Origin: Phoronis australis
Taxonomy: Eukaryota; Phoronida; Phoronidae
NCBI GenBank assembly: GCA_002633005.1
Contig: NMRA01000072.1
Span: forward strand, 355,972 to 419,971
Length of the DNA stretch: 64,000 bases
Direction: 5' to 3'
The notes beneath the pieces were generated by a model that saw nothing but the letters and a program-made list of their open reading frames with translations, was not told the DNA's origin and ran no database searches. Shown one piece after another: positions 26,101-36,996 of this stretch (positions are counted from its first letter, which is position 1; each line of letters starts with the position of its first letter). The position numbers and the translations under genes were made by a program.

Positions 26101-29100
26101 ACAGGAGATTGTCACTTGTCACCATCAAAATATTCAGTAAGTTGGAGATGTACTTGCGCCTTTGTACATTTTCGCAGAAAAATACACCTTATTGTTAATC
26201 CACAACAGAAACCAGAAAAGAAAATTTCAAACTTGGCATATGGATAGAAATTTTTTTTCTTTGCAAAATCAAAGCAAAGAAACAAACATTCACCACAATG
26301 CTTTGCCTTTAATTCACAAGAGGTGGGTCAAGAACTAACTTCTCGCATGAAGAGCCTGATGACTCATAGGACTTCTTTCTACAGTTCCAGAAGTTTTCTC
26401 TAATTGGCCATGTGACCTGCACACTGCACATATCAGATGCAACAAAAAGTTTACAGCCCATCATCACTTTTTTATGAATTATTACAACTTCAAGCAGCTA
26501 CAAACATGCATTCCATCAAAGAAATTAACTTTTGATTAACATTATAAAACTGAATTCAACTTGGAAAAAAATTGCCAGTTCGCTGTTTCTTGAGACCATG
26601 TTCTGTGCATGAAATTACCTGCTGTTACAAGCCTACTTGTAAAGCTCGGTCTTATACAATGACAGGCTGTCTATTCTTTCCAACCGCACAAATCTCCTCT
26701 ACTTTAACTGAGGAACAATCTGAGACCAATTTCAAAATAGCACGTGGGCTAAACCAAAAGTTGGTTTTAGGGACAAAAAGCAGGTGTATGCAGCTTTGAT
26801 TTTTTCAAAATAAATACTAGAGATCAATAACTATTATATCTACGAGAAATGGCCTTGTTCAGTGCAAACTTACCATGAGCGCGCTGGCTGTTTCCTCAAT
26901 GTCCAGTTTGTTCTCCTTCAACTGTTTCTGCAGCCGACTAATGTGCGACTCTCTGAACTTGATGATCATCTTTGTGGACTGGACCACCCTCTCCTTCTTG
27001 TTACACATCTCCTCCATCTGACTCATCTTGGCGTGCAGCGCCTGTAATGGTACACGGTGCACGGTGGTCTAAATCATCTTGCTTATGCATGCTTTGTGAG
27101 AAGCACGTCTGTTTAATGACTGCAACTCATTTTAGGATACGACCACTGACGGGAAAAGTTTATCTGCAGAATTTAAAGACAGTGAACTTGATGAATGTAA
27201 TAATGACATGGCTGTTTTAATTCTGCTCGCATTGTTTAATTGGAAAATTGGGTTTAAAATAGTTATTGATGCATAAAGTGATCGACACCTAGGTTGACGC
27301 CAAGTCACATTTGGCGACTTGGCAAAAATCAAAGATCACCAAATGAAATCCGAGGTTGTCAAACTGACATCTGATTCGCTGACTAAAAAGTAAAAAAGAC
27401 ATAGGTCACACCGTTCTCTGCTCTCACAAACTGACGCCTATCTCTCCTCAACTTCTCCCCATAAAGGCATATAACATTCAATCTCTAACTCAGTTCCTGC
27501 TGCCAACGAAGACGGAACGCACACGATCACTTACACTGGAGGTGCAAGTGCGATTTTTGCTGGACAATTCCGAATTCCGTCTGTTTACTTCTTTTTAAAG
27601 CACATTTGATGTGTGCTGGTGGCAAATGCCCTGATTTCATGAAATAAATGGAACAATTGTGAACCAATAAAATTTATGAAAACTGTCTGTTAGTTATTTA
27701 AAGTTTGGAAGTCAACACGAACTTTGAAACGAATTTTGGGGCGACTTCGTGGTGATTTGGGATTTTTTACAGGACCCTAAACACAATCTGAGCTTGCATA
27801 TGATCAGTAATACAATAAGACACCAGTCAATTGCATCAGTCCCTAATTTAAGCTAAATTCCACCCAACCTGTTGCTCCTCAATGGCTCTCTCTCTGAACA
27901 ACATAGCGTGCAAGAAGTGGCTCTGCCACAGACGACAGTCTCCAGACACCTCAACAGAGGGCGCAGCTGGCTCCACAGTCAACATGCCCGACTGATATTG
28001 CAGCAGACATTCCTTCAACTTCTTGATCTCCGCTTGCAGGACAGCCACACCACCGCTGGTGTCTTCGTTAACGGACGCCTACATGGAATTTCAGGTGTAA
28101 TCAATTGATATTCTCAGCACTTAAATGTTGCTCATTTTACTACAGCAAGAAACCAAAATTCAACTTTGCCACCACTGAAGTTGCTGAACACATAAAAGGT
28201 TTAAACTACCATTTTCACTGTTCGTGTTATTATGGGCAATCCCAGTACTTTAAATAGTACATAGCTATATATATTCTGCAGCATACGTGTATGAGTGTCT
28301 AAAACCCTAGCTCTTAACATAAGTAACTTAAGTAAAAGACTAGTGCACATATGTTTCAAAAACAAACTTTAATTTACTACTTTATTAGGTAACCTCACAT
28401 AAGAACAGAGATAAATGTCTTTCATCATATTGTTTCTACTGACCTTATTCTTAATCATCTTTGCCCGTCTCACAAACTGGAGTGTTGACAGTGTTTCTCC
28501 AAAACACTTGGATCCAGGATGAACACAGCCTATGATACACGTTTTGGCATTACCACCTAGAGAGTCCTGTCATTGCAGATAAAGACAAAGTAAGAAATCA
28601 CACATTTGTCGGTACAAGCAAATTGACAAACTTGGGATAAATGACAAACTGTGCTGCATCAACTGGTAAATGTCACAGGCAAACAGAACGTGTGACGACC
28701 AGACACAAGTGAAAGCTCAAAGGTGAGATGGTAACATGTCAGTATGCAGCATTCACACCAGACTGAAAATCATTTTTTCTTGAACACAATCATGGCAATT
28801 TACAAAAACTAAGGGCTGTTCCAGTAAAATCCGTGTGGGAGGGGGGGGACGGCAGTAGAAATAAAAATTCATGGGTGGTGGTCTTCAGAAAAAAACACAA
28901 ATTATGGGTGGTCGTTCCTGTAAGAAGTGATGCATTAAAAATGGGTGGTATTTTTTGACCTGTTAATGTTGACAGGTTGGTTACTTCAGCCCTCAAAACT
29001 CAAAAAAATCCAATACAGAAAAGCCCATATCGCTAGTGAACAGAGTGCAATATGTTCACTAAGCCATTAATCAAGTCATGGGCAACTTGATTTGAGCCAC

Positions 29101-32100
29101 CTGCTTGTCTGCAGTCCTATTGAAATGAAAAGTTATGCAACACTAAACTGGTGTTAACACATATAAGAAAATTGATGATTTTTAAATAAAAAGTATGAGG
29201 AGTAAGATAAACAAGTTCCAATATTCACTTGACATAGAAGTATAAAAGAGTTTGTGGAGACAGTTTGAGATTCATAGATCCTTATAATTGAAAAAATGTT
29301 CATTGAAATTATAGACACATGGTGAACAGAGACACCTGGTGGCTGCCAAAAGTATTGCTCACAGGCTACTTTAGTTCTTGACAATAGGGTATTGGTTCTG
29401 GTCTGTCAATCATCTAAGTTCTTAACAGGTCCTCCTGGAGGCAATTTGTTTGCAAGTGTTGGATTTTATATTTTAACCTATTAAAAATAATTAAAAAATT
29501 ATGGGTCATGGGTTGGAGAAATAAATGAAAATTATAGGCGGTGGGTACGAAATAAAAGTGCCTTCCCCCCCCTCCCATACAGATTTTGCTGGAACAGCCC
29601 TAATATGTAATGTCTAGCAGAGACATATAATCTTCTAGTCATAATCACATAATCAAATTAAGTGAAGATACAGTGACAGAAAAGACGGACAGCCAAGATA
29701 TGCTTAAAAGAAGGTAAACTTGCCCTTCCCTGCCACAACTCATAGCCTACTTACCCTCAACAGGAAACTGAGCTTTGAGTCTCTGTATGGAACGTAGCGA
29801 CTCTTGCCGTGAGCGATGTCAACCAGGGACATTATGACATTGCCCAGCGTGGACAGGGAATTGTTTATGCTGCATGCCTCCTGCGAAGAATGATACAATA
29901 TAGGCTTAACACAAAGACAAAAAAATGGGGAAAATTGTTACGCTTTCTCTCCTTTGAACACAGCTGGAAATTAATAAATAATAAACCATTAAAGACAAGA
30001 TTAAAAAGGTGTTTTAATTACAGTTAAAGTTGCACTTCTTTTCTATTTATTGGCTTAAAAAGAAATAATTTAAATAAGGCTATAAAAATGGACTTCAAAA
30101 TTATCTTGCCATAACTTAATTTGTTTGTGAAAAATTGAAGTTGTATTCGTCTTTTTGTCACAGTACGCAAAAACTAGGCCTTTATATAAAAATGCCTATT
30201 AAACAGCATTTTTGAGATTGATGACTAAATATTAAGTTTGGAAAGTTTCAGCGAAATCCATTAAGACATTTTCAAAAACTAGTGTTCCTAAGTTCCAATA
30301 AAGTCGATTTGCCGAAGCCGAGAAAAAGCCGATTAAACTGGGACAAGTGAAAATCTCAGTCTTCTGTTAATTATTCGGTGAAAACTTGTTTTCGGTACAC
30401 ATAACCTATACAATCTTTAACTATGTTAGCTATTTCAACGTTCACTTGCAATGTCAACTGATTTTGCAGTGCGTCACTAACTTAATGATCATTAAAACCT
30501 CAAATAGACGTATTGTTCACAGCCACCTTTTACTGTTGTTTACAACCTACTTGCTAAGTAGGTCATAGTTCATAGCCTGTACACGTCACGTGCTGGGAGA
30601 CTGATACGAAACCAAGTAAGAAATGGATTGCAAAAATTAAATCGGTGGTTAAAGTATGTCGTTAGCATGAGATTGAAACATCGAAATGTCAACTTATTAA
30701 CTGAATTAAGGAATCAGGGTGAGGATTTATCTCTTTTCACAACTTTCTTTGTTCATGACCACAGAGGCCTGAGGCAACTCGTAGCATTCGTTTTCAACGC
30801 CAACGGTCGTATGCAATTGTAGACGCATAACTCCCTTAGCTTAGGATCAAAACTACATTCTGTCTTTGTTTTCCCCGGTGCCATTCTATCATAAGTACAC
30901 CCCGTTGGCTCAATGTTATGGTGACTTTGTGAATGAAAGGGCTGAGGGTATACGTAGCTGTTCTGTACCTGGCGGGAGATTCGATTTAATTGAAAGCCCT
31001 TTAAACTTTGACCTTGGATAAGCAGTAAACAAATATCCACGCAGTTGCGCAGTTGCAAGGTGGTTCTGCTAAATCTTTTTTTTCTCGCTACGCGGTATAT
31101 ATTTTGTATTTGAAGTTCCCTGAGAATGAAGATAAGGTATTTTGCTCGACACAAGTGAAATATTGTAAAAATGGCCAATTTTTTTAACAATGTTGGAGAT
31201 ATCCTTAATTTACAAATCATTAAAAAATTACCGGACGAATATGCCATTTTTGAAAATACCACGCAATTGTTGCCATTTCCATTTGTTTTGAGAGCAGACA
31301 GGTTGGTTCATTGTTGTTTTTAATAGATAGGTGGTACTGCATATAGAGTAGACATGTAAAGGTATTGCTCTGGACTTTTGTGCAAACAATTGCATCAGAA
31401 ATTAAAAGTAGACTCTCAACAATCATCAGAACAGATAGTTGTTACTGATACAAAATGTTGAATGACATAACCTCCCTGCAGGTCACTAAATTGAGACTTG
31501 CTTTAACACACAGACAGAAGCACAAATGCATGTTATAAAAGTCGTGACAAGTATTGCAATATTTTGGACTGCCATGATGCCGGTCATTTTTAAACGGTTC
31601 ATCACCACTTGAGTGACTAAACAAAGCTCTGTGAACTTTTCAAGCTCTGCACAGTGCTTAATTATGGATAATTATGCATTGCTTAACAAATCATTGCGTT
31701 TGAAACCTTGCTTACAGTACCCATGTTTACGTGTCTCTGCAGATTTTAAAATTGAGCGGAGGTAATGGTACAGACCAAAGACAACTATGTTTTTTTAGAC
31801 TTATACAAATAAAGCAAATGAGCCTATGTCTGACAACTGTAGTCACTTCAACCAAGTTTGAAAGGTCACATGACAACAGGTCATGACTTGATTACCTTTA
31901 ACCTTTGCCCAACAGCTTTGGTGTCCTTCTGACGTTCACTACCAGCCAGATCGACTAGGTTCAGTAACGATGACCGCAGATTTTTTATTCCATCTTTTGT
32001 CTCCTGCAAAAGACCACAACAAGTACACTGTGCTGACAAAAAGATTTTCCTTCAATTTCTCCTCCTTAATTCTTGATGATTGTGAATATTACAAAGTCTT

Positions 32101-35100
32101 TAATTCAACATTAAAAGAACACATTTACAGTTAGTTGGGACAAAAAAGCTGGATCATTACATGATGAAAAGGTACAAAATAGAAGATGTGGGTGACTATC
32201 AAAAGGAGATAGTCCAACATCTTCATAGTGAACACAGTAACTGAAGTACAGAATTCTCACCAGATAAAATCAGCAACATGGTGAAGTGTGTGAATTCAAT
32301 AAAGTAGACCACAATTTGGACTGCTGGCTCAAAACATACTTGATGAACAAAGCACGGCTCAAAATTGAAGCATGTTGGTCCCTTTTTTTATTAAGTTTGG
32401 TTTGAAGAACAGGATTAGAACTTGAAAATTTCAATCTCACAAGCATAATTTCGCATCTTTAGTTAACCTTTCACAATTGAGGAAAATCTTCTTAGGGCTG
32501 TTCCAGCAAAATCTGTATGGGAGGGGGGGGAAGGCACTTTTATTTCGTACCCACCGCCCATATTTTTCATTTATTTCTCCAACCCATGACCCATAATTTT
32601 TTTATTATTCTTAATAGGTTAAAATATAAAATCCAACACTTGCAAACAAATTGCCTCCAGGAGGACCTGTTAAGAACTTATATGATTGACAGACAAGAAC
32701 TAGTTGTCTTGTTCAATATTGTCAAAAATTAAAGTAGCCTGTGAACAATACTTTTGGCAGCCACCAGGTGTCTCTGTTCACCATGTGTCTATAATTTCAA
32801 TGAACATTTTTTCAATTATAAGGATCTATGAATCTCAAACTGTCGCCACAAACTCTTTTATACTTCTATGTCAAGTGAATATTGGAACTTGTTTATCTTA
32901 CTCCTCATACTTTTTATTTAAAAATCATCAATTGTCTTATATGTGTTAACACCAGTTTAGTGTTGCGTAACTTTTCAATTCAATAGGACTGCAGACAAGC
33001 ACTTGGCTCAAATCAAGTTGCCCATGACTTGATTAATGGCTTTGTGAACATATTGCACTCTGTTCACTGGCAATATGGGCTTTTTTGTATTGGGATGAGT
33101 TGGGTTATATGCCAATCGCATTTTTTGAGTTTTGATTTCTTTGGAGATGTGTTGGCCGAATTAACCAACCTGTCAAGGTTAACAGATCAAAAAATACCAC
33201 CTATTTTTAATGCATCACTTCTTACAGGAACGACCACCCATAATTTCAGTTTTTTTCTGAAGACCACCACCCATGAATTTTTATTTCTACTGCCGTCCCC
33301 CCCCCTCCCACACGGATTTTACTGGAACAGCCCTTATGAACTCTAAATCAATTCAAAAATAAACACTGAAACTGACCTTCGACTCTATTTGCACGGTGAA
33401 GACAGCATGTGATCGTGAAGATTCTCTGTTCATTGAGGTGGAGGCCACTCGTCTGTTCAACCAACCATTAGTTAGAACCTGAGAGAAGAGATGAATTCAG
33501 GATGTAATTGTTTTTGAACTTAGTTGCAGATTACTGCATAAATGCTATAACTACTTTGTTGTCATAATAATAAAGAAACTTAATGCCCCTCACCTCATAT
33601 GCTTCAGCAGCATTGGTCACAGAGATCTCAGTCAGTCCGTCTGCATAGACACCCCTCTTGATATTCTCGCGCAAGTTTAGGCTGGGCGAGCTTGTGTCCA
33701 ACAGATCAAACACTTGCTCATTGTAGATCTCTAGGAATGAGCATTTGCACAGAAAGTCGGTGTTGTTCTGGAAATATCAACAGGCAGTAGGTAAAGGGCT
33801 ATAATCAAAATCTTACTATTAGTAAGCATAGGGAAAACCTTGGTGAACATATATCTAAAACATGTTTTGTGACAACTTTTAAGCGCTTGATTACAGGAAA
33901 TAGTCTGAAATTTGTCTTTGGTTGGCAATACAGGATCCAAGAATATCTTGAAGCAGGAAAATATTAAAACACTACCACATCATTGGCATCTAACAATTTG
34001 ATAAATTGATGATTAGTCAAAAATCAGGAGTTATCTGAAATGTTTTGTAAAACATAACAATACACCTGGAAGGACAGTCATAGGTTTGTAACACTTCTTT
34101 AGCGATTATTTGAACAATAACATATCCTCCAAGTCATGGGAATAACTACAGCCATCACATACCATTTGTTTTTGGTGGGAGATAATGCTGAACAGATACT
34201 CAAAGCTGCGTGGGATGACGCCGCGCAGTTCATGCTGAAAGTTGTCAGAGTCTTCTGACGGTCCTAGCATAGTGAAGGTCTTACCCGACCCTGTCTGGCC
34301 ACTGAAACACAAGTAGTCGTCAAATTGAGACCAATAAGTAGTCGAGGAGAAAATTTCATCTTTTACTAACGATTAGTATCAGAGGCATACCGTTCCACAT
34401 CAAGCTTAAAAATGCCATTGACCAGAATAAGTGCAAGGGAGCAAAGCCTCAACATGTTTCATTTCATTACTGAGAGAATGAATCAATAGTCTTCTTCTCG
34501 ACTCCTGCAAAACATTTGACTTCTGCTCAGTGTTTTCCTTCCTAATGAACCGTACATGCTTTCTGACATTTAATGTACATGTTCTTGAGAAAAGAATGCT
34601 GTCCACTAGGAAAACACGCAGTTATGGGTAAAACGTACGGAAAAAAGCGGCACAACATGAGAACAGCTAGGCACGTCTGAGTCTTACGTACTAGGCAAAT
34701 ATAGTTCCATTGTAACCCTGCACACAACTGTCAATAATGGTCCGACCGACCGTACTGAAGACTGTCTCCTACAACAAAAACACACCAGGTATAACTTATA
34801 TTCAGCCAGTAATGTCATTAAGAATAGCACTTTAGGAACAAACATCATGCAACTTCTACTGAGCATTGCCATGCCACGTGGGATCAGTGACTTCCTCTAG
34901 GTACCAGGCTGCACATGAAGGTGTTTCTAATTTACAATACATGACAAAAATTAAGAATCTCGACTTTATGAAAAGTACCCAGGGTAATCAACAATAATTT
35001 GCATTCTGAATACTTTTTGAAACCCAATTGAACTTATCTGTTATCAAGCCAAGTGAGTCTGGTCTCTTACTAGTAAGAAGAAATTAATACAAATTCAGAA

Positions 35101-36996
35101 ATCTTTTCTAATCCAACAAAGGAGAAAATTAAGACCAATTAAACATAGGCATATCATGACGTGGTCTAATTCAAAAGTTACTTCTTCTCACTGAAGGTGA
35201 ACTACCATATCAGCTAAAAGTCAACGTCTCTACCAATTCATGAAGGTTTCACTTCATCTTGCAAAGGAAGAAAATCAAATAGTTTTAAGGTGCTAAATAA
35301 GTTGGCTTGACCAAGATATTAACGTTATGTGCTGAGCATGCCGACAAGTAATACCAGCCTGACAGTTGTACCTACCCACGCCCAACAGAGCATAAAGAGG
35401 TCAGTTTATGAATCAAAAGTGGGTTTTAACTAAAGGTGGGTTTATAACTGATTTTGAAAGAAAGCCTATAAAATTAATCTAACCTGTGAGCACTCGCTAT
35501 CAGCCACGTGGTCGTATGTGAAAATCTTTGCCTCAGGCTTGGCATGAACGACGATTGCATTGTGCCCGTGATCCACAGCAACACACGGCTGCAGATCACC
35601 AGGAGGCTCTTCGGGTCTTACTCTCACAAAGACTTTAATGGCGTCGCCGTCACTGACAAATCAAAAAAGCAATTGCATAATCACATGACCAATGGTGTTA
35701 TAACCATACAAGACAAAAATTGTCCAATTTAGGGCACATTTTGAAGGAAGTGCATTACTTCCGTACCATACAACATCAGATAGGCTAACACAACTATTAC
35801 ATTTAAATTTCTTTATATATTATTTAAATTTTTTTTTTAATGAAGTCTTCCACAAAATAAGCAATAGGTGGTAGCTTTAATTATTTTTCATGTCTTTATT
35901 AGTGTTGTTGTGGTTGTTGTTTATACGTCCAATTCTTCATCTTGCATATTATTCCGTTTTACTCACTTTTTCTTCTTCCACAGTTTTGGATTCAAGTAAA
36001 TGTAATTCCTATTTACAATTATCATTTATTATTAAGGGTATATTATGTCACCTGGCCACTATACTAAACACTCATCATCAAACAATGTTTTCCCCAAAAA
36101 ATAACTGCAGCCATGCAATAAAGCTTCACAAATGAAAACAAAAACACGACAGATTAGCTATTATCAATTCTGTCCCAAATTTTACAGTTAGCGTCTGCGA
36201 CTGGCATTTACCACAGCTTAAAAAAAAAATGCAACCACTGAACCAAAATATAACGGCTTAGTGAGTTAAAAGTTAGATACAATGAATCACTTAGTCATGA
36301 TAATTGTACTCAATAAAGGGAATCAACTTACCTTGACGGAGGCTGTGACGCCGAACCTGCAACAAAACTCACAGATTTTACCAAGTGTAAACTGAGAATG
36401 CTGATAAATAACAAACATCTATGAATCAGGGATAACTCACTCCATACATATACAAGGGCAGGCTAACATTGCCACCACTCACATTCATGCTCCACTCCAG
36501 ATACCAACATCTACAAATATGCATGATTCACATACTAATCTGGTTACTCCCCAGGGCGCTTAAAGAGGGTAATTAACTTTAACAAACCAGGGAATGGGGA
36601 GGGGGGGGGGTGGCTCATCGGGCCTTCATCTGGGTGTCCAGAAATGGATACCTGATTCAGACCTAGATCTTGTTCACAAAACAATAATTGATTTAACCAT
36701 TCACATATTCCTCCGATTCTATGACACAAGTTACAATTGATTAAAGAAAATTCAATTCCAAGTTCACACATACGCGATCTGGAGTGGAGATTAATTACGA
36801 AGGATTCGAAATTCACACAGTCACAGCACTGTCTACTTACTACTGTCGGGGTCTAGTCCAGTGAGCTGGTGAATAAAACTCATCAATCTCGCAGCAATTG
36901 ATAGCAATCAAAACTACCAATACACGTCAGCCAAAAAACAACCAGACTACATAGATTTTTGAGTGACGTAAGAATTACTTGATTACCTGAAGACAT
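6042..36996 (-). CDS. KIF15: Kinesin-12 motor protein KIF15 (complete, 32 coding exons)
   Basis: Plus-end-directed mitotic kinesin that acts on spindle microtubules beside kinesin-5 in bipolar spindle maintenance. Joining 32 minus-strand exons gives 4104 nt, 1367 aa (human 1388), with every junction in phase. Motor domain, about residues 17-351: P-loop GQTGSGKT (95-102), switch I NRESSRSH (215-222), switch II DLAGSE (250-255). A long coiled-coil stalk follows, including [13 protein letters not shown] and ITTP-type blocks shared with human KIF15. The C-terminus has the human-like KLVGHQN motif and ends VDYKTS. All introns are GT-AG except the one after exon 25, which is U12-like. I chose the ATG at 36996 (MSSGSASQPP...) because exon 1 joins the 25-nt exon 2 in phase; a second start at 36883 is possible. 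In the motor, IIGCVHPG replaces the usual II.NV.P. Exon coordinates are in the four block entries. Confidence 0.95.
6566..6582. other. Assembly gap (17 N) in the last KIF15 intron
   Basis: A run of 17 Ns. It lies in the intron between exons 31 and 32, so it does not break the coding sequence. Confidence 0.99.
7446..7605. repeat. AATAG-type microsatellite
   Basis: Interrupted runs of AATAGT, AATAGC and ATAAGAAATAGT, with about 5-6-base periodicity, in a KIF15 intron. Confidence 0.7.
7738..8530. repeat. Diverged tandem duplication, about 430 bp x 2
   Basis: The block starting 'aactgttgacacatcagaat' at about 7744 recurs as 'aactgttgacacattagaat' at about 8178. Shared order: 'acatgttgaatgaaaaggt', 'tcagaagaaaaatgcacc', 'aaagtttgcaccaatgac', 'tgcatttgattggcatg' and 'gagaaataacattttgaaaat'. 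Intronic in KIF15. Confidence 0.65.
8542..8989. mobile_element. TA-flanked MITE (Tc1/mariner-like), KIF15 intron copy
   Basis: 448-bp element bounded by TA on both sides. The left end is CCAGGAATTTCCATAGATAA; the right end, reversed, is CTGGGATTTTTTGTAGATAA. Internal subterminal repeats carry 'gcccatgggcgt'. It is homologous to 41561-41997. No ORF of its own, so presumably non-autonomous. Confidence 0.65.
9925..10110. repeat. Degenerate repeat related to 12590-13610
   Basis: Contains 'ccagtagggggcacagcac..agtcaaa' and 'ctgccactagagggcacagt', the same core motifs ('actaggnggcac', 'gaagcaaacgcaaaaaa') as the array at 12590-13610. Confidence 0.45.
11100..11550 (-). repeat. Tandem repeats derived from the 3' end of KIF15 exon 30
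   Basis: The exon-30 donor region reads, on the plus strand, 'gtataccttctctagtttgg' followed by 'acctggcctcctttgcctc'. Diverged copies lie downstream in the intron at about 11476, 11416, 11325, 11232 and 11146 (for example 'agtatatcttttccagtttg', then 'tacctgccatccctcacctc'), about 60-95 bp apart. Most copies have lost the donor GT; the one near 11478 keeps AAG|GTATAC. Confidence 0.6.
12590..13610. repeat. Degenerate tandem array
   Basis: Roughly 100-150-bp units, highly diverged, sharing 'ccactaggnggcac', 'gtagttgaatc', 'atgaaaatccatcaaggaac' and 'gaggcaaacgtaaaaaa'. Copies are visible near 12595, 12727, 12862, 12955, 13107, 13180, 13430 and 13478. It lies in the KIF15 intron between exons 28 and 29. 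Confidence 0.55.
14863..15275. repeat. 34-bp minisatellite
   Basis: About a dozen tandem copies of 'gtgctgagaatgtcactgca' followed by 'tgttaaatgatata', with few substitutions. Lies in the KIF15 intron between exons 27 and 28. Confidence 0.85.
15785..16050. repeat. Three tandem hairpin units
   Basis: Three copies of a short palindrome: 'tgagaaccagtttctc', a short loop 'cactgaataatgggcat', then 'caaactggttctcaaaat'. The arms are complementary. A single relative lies at 63622-63725, so this is a dispersed foldback repeat. Confidence 0.65.
16678..17015 (-). other. KIF15: U12-type (minor spliceosome) intron 25 of KIF15
   Basis: 338-nt intron on the minus strand. Its 5' end is ATATCCTTG, matching the U12-type AT-class donor (consensus RTATCCTTT); no GT donor exists before the in-frame stop. 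CCTTAAC (plus-strand 16693-16687), a core U12 branch site, lies 10 nt from the proposed 3' end. Exon 25 ends with two bases (GA), so frame demands one base from the next exon. Ending the intron ...CCAA gives GA|G (Glu) and AT-AA termini. Ending at the AC of CCTTAAC (16687) also keeps frame with AT-AC termini, but then a different, weaker branch site is needed. An AG end would break the frame. Confidence 0.75.
17690..17776 (-). mobile_element. tRNA-derived SINE
   Basis: On the minus strand it has a pol III A box (GTGTGGCTCAGTGGTTAGGA) and a B box (GGTTCAAATCC) at tRNA-like spacing. The cloverleaf is not intact at its ends and unique-looking sequence follows, so it is a SINE head rather than a tRNA gene. 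The body probably extends to about 17570. Confidence 0.7.
17871..22664 (-). CDS. KIF15: KIF15 exons 17-24: central coiled coil
   Basis: Exons, high..low: 17 22664..22569, 18 22237..22132 ([13 protein letters not shown], ends ED plus one base), 19 21123..20993 ([20 protein letters not shown]; human SEVHDLRVVLHSADKEL), 20 20567..20490, 21 20114..19917, 22 19164..18994, 23 18710..18483, 24 17996..17871. All are heptad-rich (E, K, L, Q) and begin and end in matching phases. The introns after exons 18 and 23 begin with tandem repeats that include the exon-donor junction itself. Confidence 0.92.
18120..18482 (-). repeat. Tandem repeats derived from the exon 23/donor junction of KIF15
   Basis: Exon 23 ends GAGTTACAGGCTGAG|GTGGGTGTTAG. 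Downstream in the intron the same exon end plus donor is repeated in diverged form. Exon-end-equivalent positions are 18379 (GGATGCTGAG|GTGGGTGTGG), 18306 (TTGCAGGCTGAG|GTGGGTG) and 18175 (ACTGAG|GTGGGT), plus a decayed copy near 18434. Three copies keep a full consensus donor. Confidence 0.7.
21880..22131 (-). repeat. GC-rich tandem repeats abutting the exon 18 donor of KIF15
   Basis: Exon 18 ends GAGGACG|GTAAGGCGAGCCTAG. Downstream units repeat 'GGGGACGGTGGGACAAGCCT' variants (near 22100, 22055, 22020 and 21975), that is, the exon end, donor position and intron start, at about 35-50-bp spacing. A poly-C run with one N (21908) closes the array. Confidence 0.55.
21908..21908. other. Single N in a poly-C run
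   Basis: An ambiguous base inside a C homopolymer; an unresolved base rather than a contig join. Confidence 0.8.
22785..23215. repeat. 36-bp minisatellite with in-frame unit
   Basis: About 12 copies of a 36-bp unit (cagtcacaacacccagtga, then agtatccctttaataat). Because 36 is divisible by three, an open frame of 12-aa repeats ([12 protein letters not shown]) runs through the plus strand. Variant units recur every third copy (MMYPF type), giving a 108-bp higher-order period. It starts only about 14 bases beyond the donor of KIF15 exon 16. I see no sign that it is translated. Confidence 0.85.
23229..28078 (-). CDS. KIF15: KIF15 exons 11-16: neck and first stalk
   Basis: Exons, high..low: 11 28078..27869 ([10 protein letters not shown], then [10 protein letters not shown]; human AVVNEDTQGN), 12 27041..26874 ([16 protein letters not shown]), 13 26069..25859 ([18 protein letters not shown]), 14 25193..25072, 15 24164..23985 (ends HMETIK), 16 23402..23229 ([14 protein letters not shown]; human IITTPTKAYQLHSR). 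These encode the neck and the first coiled-coil segments. The intron between exons 16 and 17 contains the 36-bp minisatellite at 22785-23215. Confidence 0.92.
28444..36996 (-). CDS. KIF15: KIF15 exons 1-10: motor domain
   Basis: Exons, listed 5' to 3' on the minus strand as high..low: 1 36996..36987 (MSS plus one base), 2 36356..36332 (25-nt microexon), 3 35652..35484 ([11 protein letters not shown]), 4 34768..34692 (ends TA|, splitting the Tyr of YGQTGSGKT), 5 34301..34163 (P-loop, then [12 protein letters not shown]), 6 33767..33594 ([15 protein letters not shown]), 7 33478..33377 (switch I), 8 32003..31896 (switch II), 9 29880..29755 ([11 protein letters not shown]), 10 28566..28444 (GETLSTLQF, ends MIKNK). 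Acceptors end AG and donors begin GT. The introns hold two inverted MITEs on either side of exons 8 and 9. Confidence 0.93.
28813..29600 (+). mobile_element. PIF/Harbinger-like MITE, copy 1
   Basis: 788-bp element with terminal inverted repeats (GGGCTGTTCCAGTAAAATC at the left; complementary GATTTTGCTGGAACAGCCC at the right). It is flanked by TAA on both sides (28810-28812 and 29601-29603), a 3-bp TWA duplication typical of PIF/Harbinger. No transposase. It lies in KIF15 intron 9, 155 bases from exon 9. Confidence 0.75.
32495..33333 (-). mobile_element. PIF/Harbinger-like MITE, copy 2, inverted
   Basis: 839-bp relative of 28813-29600 in the opposite orientation, flanked by TTA (32492-32494 and 33334-33336). 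Internal similarity is high: the same spurious reading frame appears in both. It lies in KIF15 intron 7. Confidence 0.75.
36841..36887 (-). other. KIF15: Candidate alternative first or cassette exon of KIF15
   Basis: ATG at 36883 opens 14 codons ([14 protein letters not shown]) plus one base, ending at a strong donor (AGTA|GTAAGT). That is in phase with microexon 2 and would give a different N-terminus, close in length to that of human KIF15. If spliced after exon 1 as a cassette, the upstream frame stops at TGA overlapping this ATG (TGATG). The acceptor is poor, so an alternative first exon is more likely. Confidence 0.4.

Noticed and set aside
29154-32949. Matching 76- and 81-residue frames on opposite strands
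   Set aside because: Both are chance frames inside the two inverted MITEs; no transposase motif.
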